Positions 1 to 5,781 of a stretch of 6,517 nt of DNA are shown here, piece by piece (within the stretch, counting starts at the first letter, position 1; each line of letters starts with the position of its first letter). The position numbers and the translations under genes were made by a program. Origin of the DNA: Deltaproteobacteria bacterium. GTDB lineage: Bacteria; Desulfobacterota; Anaeroferrophillalia; Anaeroferrophillales; Tharpellaceae. The stretch spans positions 1 through 6,517 of the forward strand of contig DAOVTG010000142.1 of the NCBI GenBank assembly GCA_030633185.1. The letters are read 5' to 3'. The notes under the pieces were generated by a model. The model saw nothing but the letters and a program-made list of their open reading frames with translations. It was not told where the DNA came from and did not search any database.

Positions 1-1
1 A

Positions 2-94
2 AAGAGTGAGATCCCGGCTCCGGTAAAACAGAAAGCCGTTCTTAGTGAGCTCTTGCGGCGTCTTGAGCCGCTGCTGGAGCAGGAGGGGAAATAG
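2..94 (+). CDS. C-terminal end of an unidentified upstream gene (partial)
   Basis: This is the only frame open from the left edge. It gives 30 residues ending in a charged, leucine-rich stretch that looks like an amphipathic helix (SELLRRLEPLLEQEGK), then an in-frame tandem stop, TAG at 92-94 followed by TGA at 95-97. The other two forward frames stop within 30 bases. Only 16 bases separate it from the secretin gene, so it is probably an earlier gene of the same operon. In Vibrio the gene before mshL is mshK, but this tail is too short to identify and I assign no function. The AGGAGG at 81-86 lies inside this coding end and is about 24 bases from the next start, too far to serve as its ribosome site. 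Confidence 0.6.
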   Translation, partial: KSEIPAPVKQKAVLSELLRRLEPLLEQEGK

Positions 95-107
95 TGAAGA
101 ATGATGA

Positions 108-114
108 GAGGTGA
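108..114 (+). promoter_or_regulatory. Ribosome binding site bearing on the secretin start
   Basis: GAGGTGA is a seven-base match to the extended Shine-Dalgarno consensus AGGAGGTGA. Counted from the end of GAGG (base 111), it sits 8 bases before a TTG codon at 120-122, an ideal distance. The GTG at 111-113, the longer possible start, is itself part of this motif and has no comparable site upstream. This favours TTG 120 as the true start of the secretin gene. Confidence 0.5.
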
Positions 115-1637
115 AGATATTGATATCTAAACATTTATTTGTCTTAGTGTTTTTTTTGGGTCTGCTCTTGCCGAGCTGTTCTACGGTTGCGCCACCACCG
201 GCAAAGAGTGTCACTCCGGCGACGCCTCGTATGCCTTATGGCGCTTCCCGGTCATCCTCAAACTATCAACGTTCTCCGGCACACTTGCCGCCGCTTGCGG
301 AACTTGTCCCCGTGGCGGCCGTGGCTGGCGAACTGCCTTTTGAAAAGATGCTTTTTTCCCTCTCGACCAGGGGAGCCCCGCTTGAAGGCGTCCTCTTTGG
401 CCTGGCTCGTGAAGCTGGTCTTAACCTGGTGCTCAGCAAAGGGGTTGATCGCGGTCATCCGGTTTCGGTTGAATTTAATGATCTCTCTTTGCGTCAGGCC
501 TTGACGTTGATGCTTGATTCCTGTGAAAATTTTTATACAATCAAGGATAATATTCTCTCGATTAAGGCCTTTGAGACAAGAATCTTTCATTTTGATTACA
601 GCTTGGTTTCTAATAGTGGCGAGAGCGGGGGTGGCTCCGGCGGTAACAGCGGGCCCGGCGGTTCAACCGGCGGGGCCGGTGGTTTTGAAATCTCGACCGA
701 GTCAAATGAAGAGTATCTTCAGGTTTGGGAAAATATCGAAAAAGCCTTGGGCGGGGGCTCCGGTGGTAGCTCTGGGGAAGGAGCACTGCTTTCAGTTGAT
801 GCTCGTGTTGAAATCAATCCCATGGGAGGTCTCATTGTTGTCACCGACCGGCGCGAAAATCTGGCTCTGGTTGAATGTTACCTGGAGAAATTACAGCAGG
901 CTTTGCGTCGGCAGGTGGTAATTGAAGCCAAGATTATTCAGGTCTCTTTAAGTCGGGGTTTTGAATATGGTATCGATTGGAATCTGCTGGCCAGCGATTT
1001 TATCAAAGGAGGCTCCCTCTCCTTAGCGACCAATTTCGCCAGTGGTGCGACCGGCCTCAATGTTGAGTACAAAGGTGATCCCAACCGTAAAAATATTCTT
1101 GACGGGGTTCTTGATGCCCTATCGACCCAAGGTAATGTCAAGGTTCTCTCTTCACCGCGTATAAGTGTTCTCAATAACCAGTCGGCGGTGATTACGGTCG
1201 GGCGCGAGATTCCTTACCTGCAATGGCAGGCGCAAAGCAGTGGCGACGACCAGACCGTGATCGTGCCAGAAGTAGTTACCGCGAATACCGGTATTTCGCT
1301 TGGGATTACGCCACAGATAGATGCCGATGGGGTAATAATCCTGCATATTGTTCCGGTGGTCTCGGAACTGGCTGAGTATAAAACCTTTAGTTACGATAAC
1401 AATACTTTCGATGTGCCGGTCATCAATACCCGGCAGACCGACACCATTGTTCGGGTTGATGATGGTAAAACCATTATTATCGGCGGCCTGATTAGCGAAA
1501 TCGATTCCAATAACAGCTCCCAGGTACCGATAATCGGAGATATTCCGCTTATCGGAAATCTCTTTCGCCGCCGGAAAAATGTTGATGAACGAGTTGAGTT
1601 GGTCGTCATGTTGACCCCGACCGTGGTTAATAAATGA
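111..1637 (+). CDS. mshL: MshL-type outer-membrane secretin, lipoprotein
   Basis: This secretin should form the outer-membrane ring through which the pilus leaves the cell. The longest reading is 508 residues from GTG 111. A better ribosome site favours TTG 120, giving 505 residues; numbering here follows the longer form. Residues 1-23 are a lipoprotein signal with lipobox L-P-S-C (Cys23; Pro at -2 is unusual), and Ser24 fits outer-membrane sorting. An STN-like N-domain spans about 75-150. Two Gly/Ser-rich stretches (170-191 and 214-224) flank a short helix. The segment RQVVIEAKIIQVSLSRGFEYG (268-288) and the secretin domain (about 335-507) follow. That domain contains the family signature: GKTIIIGGL, then VPIIGDIPLIGNLF (472-485), then a C-terminal beta strand ending in LTPTVV. 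The order and motifs fit MshL better than GspD or PilQ, since there are no repeated N1-N3 domains or AMIN domains. The stop overlaps the next gene by 4 bases. Confidence 0.9.
   Translation: MKILISKHLFVLVFFLGLLLPSCSTVAPPPAKSVTPATPRMPYGASRSSSNYQRSPAHLPPLAELVPVAAVAGELPFEKMLFSLSTRGAPLEGVLFGLAREAGLNLVLSKGVDRGHPVSVEFNDLSLRQALTLMLDSCENFYTIKDNILSIKAFETRIFHFDYSLVSNSGESGGGSGGNSGPGGSTGGAGGFEISTESNEEYLQVWENIEKALGGGSGGSSGEGALLSVDARVEINPMGGLIVVTDRRENLALVECYLEKLQQALRRQVVIEAKIIQVSLSRGFEYGIDWNLLASDFIKGGSLSLATNFASGATGLNVEYKGDPNRKNILDGVLDALSTQGNVKVLSSPRISVLNNQSAVITVGREIPYLQWQAQSSGDDQTVIVPEVVTANTGISLGITPQIDADGVIILHIVPVVSELAEYKTFSYDNNTFDVPVINTRQTDTIVRVDDGKTIIIGGLISEIDSNNSSQVPIIGDIPLIGNLFRRRKNVDERVELVVMLTPTVVNK
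618..782 (+). other. Two Gly/Ser-rich linkers in the secretin
   Basis: Codons 170-191 (618-683) and 214-224 (750-782) encode runs made almost only of Gly and Ser, such as GGGSGGNSGPGG and GGGSGGSSGEG. They bracket a short acidic, probably helical segment (about 195-212). MshL-type secretins often carry a low-complexity Ser/Gly loop at this point, between the N-domain and the rest. The two linkers are not exact DNA repeats of one another. Confidence 0.7.
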
Positions 1638-2878
1638 GTCTGATTAACGACTATCTGAAAAAGAGCCGGGCTGCGAAAGAGGAGAAGTCTTCGGTTTCGG
1701 TTGGAGTGCCGCCGGTTATGAAACCGTCGCAGAGAGAGGGCGGAGCTGCCTCCAAAGAGAAGAAAGTCTCTTCAAAAACCGTGATCCTGCTGGTTGTCAT
1801 GATTCTGATGGGTGGGGCCGCCTACTATTTCACAATGCCGCCAACCTCTTCAGCCCCAAAACCCTATTCCGAGCCGGCTAAAGCAGTATCGAGATCACCC
1901 GTAGAAGACAGCGTCCGTGAAAAAAACAATATAGTTCTGAACGAAGGTGGTTCAACGCCTGCCGGGAGCCAAAAACAGGTAGTAAAAAGTTCCGGACAGA
2001 AGAATCGGGCCGAGTTTGTTCCGCCCTCTACCGACCGAGATAGCAAACAAGAAAAATCGCAGCTGGAGGCCGCAAAAAAAGAGCTGGTGCAGCCGAATCC
2101 GAAAACTGCCTCGCTTATTTCACAAAATCCGGAAGCAAATTCAGCTCTTGTTGCACCCGAGCCCGGTTTTGAGGTTGTCGAACCGGATGCCACTGTTTCA
2201 GATACGGCAGCTGTGACCATCAGCTCGATTCCGGTTTCTAGCGGAGTGTCCGGGAATAAGATCGCGAAACCTACCATTGCCAGGGCGCGCCGACCCATCC
2301 AAAAAGATGATATCGATCACCTTTTTCAGGTTGGGGTGTTGGCTTTAAGTTCCGGCAACCGTAGTCGGGCTCACTACTATTTCAACCGGATTCTTGAACT
2401 TGATTCCGAACATCAGGAAGCCCTGCTCAATATGGCGGTTATCTGTTTGGAGCGTAATGAGTTTAAAAAGGCGCTGGAACTGCTTAGTAAAGCCGATTCC
2501 CGTGACGCCCGGGTCAAGGTCAATCAGGGTTTGATTGCGCTCAAATCCGATAATCATGAAAAAGCCCAAAAACTTTTTGCCGAGGCCCTGTTGCTGGATG
2601 CGGGCTCAATCAGTGCTCTCAATAACCTGGCCTGGCTGGCTCAGCAACGTGGAGATCAGGCGGCGGCCGCGAGATATTATCGGAACCTGGTTGCACTCGA
2701 TCCGCAGAACTTGAAAGCACTATTGGCTTATGCCTCTCTTTGCGAGCAGCTAAAAGAGTTTAATCAGGCCTTAAGTCTTTATCAGGAGGCCTTGAAAAGC
2801 CGCTTTTTAGAAAACGACCGGCCTCTTGAACGTCGTATCCGGGCGCGGATCAAATTGCTGACTGGTTATATGGAGTAA
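1634..2878 (+). CDS. mshN: MshN-like inner-membrane protein with periplasmic TPR domain
   Basis: This is a 414-residue single-pass membrane protein. It opens with MSLINDYLKK, resembling the short cytoplasmic motif (roughly MSxINxxLKxL) found in MshN and GspB-type proteins. A basic stretch leads to one membrane helix at about 48-66, placing the rest in the periplasm. Residues 67-220 are a low-complexity linker rich in Ser, Pro, Lys, Glu and Ala, long enough to reach through peptidoglycan. About five TPR units follow (roughly 228-258, 261-287, 292-323, 327-358, 360-391), the clearest being ALNNLAWLAQQRGDQAAAARYYRNLVALDPQ with the usual Ala, Gly and Pro positions. The TPR domain probably binds the secretin or its assembly partners, by analogy with MshN and TPR pilotins. 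The start ATG overlaps the secretin stop (ATGA at 1634-1637) with no clear ribosome site, which suggests translational coupling. Another TPR protein is the alternative; the MshN name rests on the N-terminus and position. Confidence 0.75.
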   Translation: MSLINDYLKKSRAAKEEKSSVSVGVPPVMKPSQREGGAASKEKKVSSKTVILLVVMILMGGAAYYFTMPPTSSAPKPYSEPAKAVSRSPVEDSVREKNNIVLNEGGSTPAGSQKQVVKSSGQKNRAEFVPPSTDRDSKQEKSQLEAAKKELVQPNPKTASLISQNPEANSALVAPEPGFEVVEPDATVSDTAAVTISSIPVSSGVSGNKIAKPTIARARRPIQKDDIDHLFQVGVLALSSGNRSRAHYYFNRILELDSEHQEALLNMAVICLERNEFKKALELLSKADSRDARVKVNQGLIALKSDNHEKAQKLFAEALLLDAGSISALNNLAWLAQQRGDQAAAARYYRNLVALDPQNLKALLAYASLCEQLKEFNQALSLYQEALKSRFLENDRPLERRIRARIKLLTGYME

Positions 2879-2887
2879 TTGTAAAAA

Positions 2888-4543
2888 ATGCGACGTTTAG
2901 GTGAAGTTTTAACCGATGAACAGATGGCGACTGAGGCCCAGATTTCGCTTGCTTTAAAGGAGCAGCGCAGTACTGGTGAGCTTTTAGGTAATGTTCTTCT
3001 GCGCTTAGGGATTGTCAATCGCAAAGAGCTCTCCCGGGCCGTGGCGATCTCCAATGACTTGCCTTTTGTCGATCTTAAAACCACTTTTGTTGAACCCTCC
3101 GCCGTAAAACTTGTAGATAAAAATTTTGCCGAGCGCTATCGGTTAATGCCGTACGCCATTGAGGGCGAAAGCCTCAAAGTGGCGATGGATAATCCCAGTG
3201 ATGTAGTTGCCATCGACAGTTTGCGCCGGGTCGTTAAACGGCCGGTGATGATTTATGCCGCCGATCTTGAATCGGTGATGGAGACGATTGAGTTTCAGTA
3301 CGGTTTAGGAGCTTCGATTGATGAAGAGGTGAGCCGCAATATGGCGGCCGCTTTGAGTGGCGGCGGGGTTGCCGAAGGCGAAGTTGAACCGCCGGTGATC
3401 CGCTTGTTGGAACTTTTTTTTATCAAAGCGATTCGTGATCGGGCCACCGATATTCATCTGAGCCCGGAGGAGATGGTTACCCGGATAAGTTTTCGGGTTG
3501 ATGGGATTATGCGCGGCGAGTATGTTATGGCACGTCAGATTCATATTCCCTTGATAACCCGGATCAAGGTGCTTTCGGGGATGAATATTGCCGAAAACCG
3601 CCTGCCCCAAGATGGTCAACTCCAGTTTAGCTTTTCCGGTCGTTCGGTCGATATCCGTTCATCTCTGATTCCGACAAAATTCGGGGAAAATGCGGTTTTG
3701 CGGATTCTCGATAAAACCAGCGTTGCTCAGGGGCTCGAATCTCTCGGTATGAGTGAAGATCTGCGCCGTAAAGTTGAGCGCCTGATTCGCATTCCTTTCG
3801 GTATCGTTCTGGCTGCGGGCCCTACCGGCAGTGGTAAGACGACGACTCTCTATGCGATGTTGCGCCTGGTTAACGCCTTGGAGAAGAATGTTTTAACAAT
3901 CGAGGATCCGATCGAATATCAGATGCCACTGATCAAGCAGTCTCAGGTCAACAAGAAGATAGATTTCGGTTTTCCGCAGGCGATTCGTCATTTCCTGCGT
4001 CAGGATCCCGACATTATCCTGGTTGGTGAGATTCGCGATCTGGAGACTACAGATATGGCTATGCAGGCGGCCATGACCGGTCATCTCGTGCTTTCGACCA
4101 TCCATACCAACGATGCCCCATCGACCATCGCCCGGCTCCTCGATTTAGGGGTTGAACCCTATCTTCTGCCCTCCACCCTCAAAGCCGTGGTGGCCCAGCG
4201 GCTGGTGCGCCGAATCTGTACAAACTGCAAAGAGGAGTATCACTTAAGTGCGGCTGAAATTAAGGATTTAGGGTTTTCCGACTGGCTCCAACCGACGGAT
4301 TCTCTTTTTCGCGGCCGCGGTTGTGAACTCTGTAGTGAGAGTGGTTATCACGGCCGTTTAGGTATTTACGAGATAATGACGGTGGGCCCCGATTTAGGTG
4401 AATTGATGAGCACCAAGGCCTCAATTAAAGCGATCAAGCAGCAGGCGATTGCCGAAGGCATGGTAACTATGCTTGAATATGGCCTGGATCAAGCGAAAGC
4501 CGGTATCACCACGATTGATGAAGTTTTGCGAGTGACCCATTAA
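2888..4543 (+). CDS. mshE: MshE-type pilus assembly ATPase (GspE/PilB family) with MshEN c-di-GMP domain
   Basis: This is a 551-residue cytoplasmic AAA+-like ATPase that powers pilin polymerisation as a hexamer. Residues 3-55 form the tandem MshEN motif that binds cyclic-di-GMP, and 57-140 complete the GspE N-terminal domain. The ATPase core shows Walker A GPTGSGKT (311-318), Asp box LTIEDPIEY (336-344), Walker B with catalytic glutamate IILVGE (376-381) and His box TGHLVLSTIHTND (397-409). Two CxxC pairs, Cys444/447 and Cys479/482, form the zinc-binding element of GspE/PilB assembly ATPases, unlike retraction PilT. All key residues are present, so the enzyme should be active. An in-frame TAA at 2882-2884 makes ATG 2888 the earliest start, and it is required to keep Arg3 of the nucleotide motif. 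A weak GGAG (2872-2875) lies 12 bases upstream. The gap from the previous gene is 9 bases, and the stop shares one base with the next start (TAATG). Many pipelines would call it GspE/PulE. Confidence 0.93.
   Translation: MRRLGEVLTDEQMATEAQISLALKEQRSTGELLGNVLLRLGIVNRKELSRAVAISNDLPFVDLKTTFVEPSAVKLVDKNFAERYRLMPYAIEGESLKVAMDNPSDVVAIDSLRRVVKRPVMIYAADLESVMETIEFQYGLGASIDEEVSRNMAAALSGGGVAEGEVEPPVIRLLELFFIKAIRDRATDIHLSPEEMVTRISFRVDGIMRGEYVMARQIHIPLITRIKVLSGMNIAENRLPQDGQLQFSFSGRSVDIRSSLIPTKFGENAVLRILDKTSVAQGLESLGMSEDLRRKVERLIRIPFGIVLAAGPTGSGKTTTLYAMLRLVNALEKNVLTIEDPIEYQMPLIKQSQVNKKIDFGFPQAIRHFLRQDPDIILVGEIRDLETTDMAMQAAMTGHLVLSTIHTNDAPSTIARLLDLGVEPYLLPSTLKAVVAQRLVRRICTNCKEEYHLSAAEIKDLGFSDWLQPTDSLFRGRGCELCSESGYHGRLGIYEIMTVGPDLGELMSTKASIKAIKQQAIAEGMVTMLEYGLDQAKAGITTIDEVLRVTH
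2894..3052 (+). other. Tandem 24-residue MshEN cyclic-di-GMP binding motif
   Basis: Residues 3-26 of the ATPase fit the MshEN pattern RLGxxLxxx...LxxxLxxQ: Arg3, Leu4, Gly5, Leu8, Ile19, Leu23 and Gln26 are in place. After a 5-residue spacer (RSTGE, 27-31) the second copy starts at Leu32 with Leu33, Gly34, Leu37, Leu38, Gly41, Ile42, Val43, Leu48 and Val52. Arg at position 1 and Gln at position 24 of the first copy correspond, from memory, to the ligand-contacting Arg9 and Gln32 of Vibrio cholerae MshE. Deviations are Gln12 for the usual Gly at position 10 of copy one, and Ser55 for Gln at the end of copy two. Confidence 0.75.
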
Positions 4544-5781
4544 TGCCGGAATTTGCCTATAAAGCGGCCAACGCCGAGGGCTCTATCATTAAGGGCAGCC
4601 AGGTTGCCCCTGACGAGGTTCAGCTGGCGGCCCGGCTTAAAACTCAAGGCCTTTTCCTGATTGATGCGCGTCAGGATAAGCTGAGACAGCTTTTGCACCG
4701 GCTCGATGATTTTGCCCTCGGCAGTTTGAGTCGTCGCGATCTGGTCGAATTCAGCAACAATCTTTCCGTAATGCTTAAGGCCGGGGTGCCCCTGGTGCGC
4801 AGCCTGGATGAACTGGGCAGTGATTCCGAGAATAAAATTTTAAGAAAAGCTTTGAAAAAGATCGTCAATTACATCATGAGTGGCGACGGTTTCTCCCAGG
4901 CCCTGACCAAAAGTGGGGCATTTCCGAAACTTTTTGTCAATTTGGCCGAGATTGGTGAACAGTCGGGTAATCTCGACCGCACTCTTGCCGATATGGCGAT
5001 TCACTATAAAAAGATCGACGTTCTTATTCGTAATGTTCGTAAAGCCTTGATTTACCCCTGTTTTATCATGCTTGCTCTGCTCTTGGCGGCTTATGTCTTT
5101 CTGGCTAAAGTTTTTCCGCCCCTTTTCGAACTTTTAACCCAGTTTGATGTGCCCTTGCCGACGGTTACCAAAGTCATTATGGCGATTTCGGAATCATTTC
5201 AAGAGAGTGGTCACTGGTATGCCTTGGCAATCGTTCTGTTGGTGGTTGGTTTTTTCGTTATGCGCAGCCGGGATGAGACTAAGCGTTATCTCGATTGGCT
5301 CGAATTTAATCTGCCGCCTTTGGGCAAACTTTTTATCCAGATGCGGATGGCCTTTTTCATGCGCTATATGGCGTTGATCAGTAATGCCGGAATCGATCTT
5401 ATACGCGGCATTAAAATGTCACTGGTATCGATCAACAATCTGGTCTTTCAGGAGACTATGGAACGAGCCCGGCAAAAAATTATCGAAGGCTCACTTTTTT
5501 CCGATGCTCTGCGTGAAAGTCGCTATGTTCCACGGATGACCATCCGCATGATTGCGGTTGGTGAAGAATCGGGAACCTTGCCCGAACAGATGAATCTGGT
5601 TGCCGAATACTACAGCGAAGATCTTGAACGTAAAATTGAGACGGCTTTGACCATGCTCGAGCCCATGCTGCTCTTTGCAATGGGCGGCCTCGCCCTGGCC
5701 CTGGTCATGGGTATCCTGCTACCGCTCTACAACCTGGTCTCCGAGCTCTCATCCTCGGTCGGTTCGGGAGGCGGTATGTGA
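4543..5781 (+). CDS. mshG: MshG/GspF-type inner-membrane platform protein
   Basis: This is a 412-residue polytopic membrane protein at the base of the machine, the part the ATPase acts on to lift pilin subunits. It opens with MPEFAYKAANAEG, the usual start of GspF/PilC proteins, and has two copies of the T2SSF domain (about 65-190 and 268-395). The copies share the internal landmarks AEIGEQSGNLDRTL (135-148) and IAVGEESGTLPEQM (337-350). Three hydrophobic segments are visible, at about 168-191, 224-241 and 371-398, the normal topology. The length of about 400 is typical. The C-terminus ends in a short Ser/Gly tail. ATG 4543 overlaps the ATPase stop by one base (TAATG) and has no clear ribosome site, so it is probably translated by coupling. 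The neighbours and MSHA-like order favour MshG; sequence alone would equally allow a general GspF/PilC label. Confidence 0.92.
   Translation: MPEFAYKAANAEGSIIKGSQVAPDEVQLAARLKTQGLFLIDARQDKLRQLLHRLDDFALGSLSRRDLVEFSNNLSVMLKAGVPLVRSLDELGSDSENKILRKALKKIVNYIMSGDGFSQALTKSGAFPKLFVNLAEIGEQSGNLDRTLADMAIHYKKIDVLIRNVRKALIYPCFIMLALLLAAYVFLAKVFPPLFELLTQFDVPLPTVTKVIMAISESFQESGHWYALAIVLLVVGFFVMRSRDETKRYLDWLEFNLPPLGKLFIQMRMAFFMRYMALISNAGIDLIRGIKMSLVSINNLVFQETMERARQKIIEGSLFSDALRESRYVPRMTIRMIAVGEESGTLPEQMNLVAEYYSEDLERKIETALTMLEPMLLFAMGGLALALVMGILLPLYNLVSELSSSVGSGGGM
5766..5771 (+). promoter_or_regulatory. Possible ribosome binding site for the prepilin gene
   Basis: GGGAGG lies 6 bases before GTG 5778, which is in frame with the prepilin and overlaps the platform-gene stop as GTGA (5778-5781). 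This supports a coupled start there. Caution: the motif also encodes the Gly-rich tail of the platform protein and may be fortuitous. The alternative ATG 5805 has only a weak AAGG 11 bases upstream (5790-5793). Confidence 0.4.

Noticed and set aside
95..110. A promoter for the secretin gene in the short gap after the upstream gene.
   Set aside because: Only 16 bases are available, and no convincing -35/-10 pair is seen in the upstream coding end; read-through from the upstream gene is simpler.
150..157. Run of eight T in the secretin signal sequence, and another at 3414-3421 in the ATPase, as possible phase-variation or slippage sites.
   Set aside because: Both encode Phe/Leu codons in intact frames, and eight bases is short for switching. 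Nothing else suggests phase variation.
258..590. A 110-codon open frame on the minus strand across the secretin N-domain.
   Set aside because: It is a shadow of the secretin gene; the product shows no domain and no plausible start context was seen.
1864..2298. A 144-codon open frame on the minus strand opposite the linker of the TPR protein.
   Set aside because: It is antisense to a well-supported gene, in a low-complexity region where long reverse frames arise by chance, and its product has no recognisable domain.
111..5781. The cluster as a standard type II secretion system (gspD-E-F-G).
   Set aside because: The secretin lacks the multiple N-domains of GspD and has the MshL pattern, the ATPase has an MshEN domain, and a TPR protein with an MshN-like N-terminus sits between them. 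MSHA-like pilus is the better reading, though a secretion role cannot be excluded.
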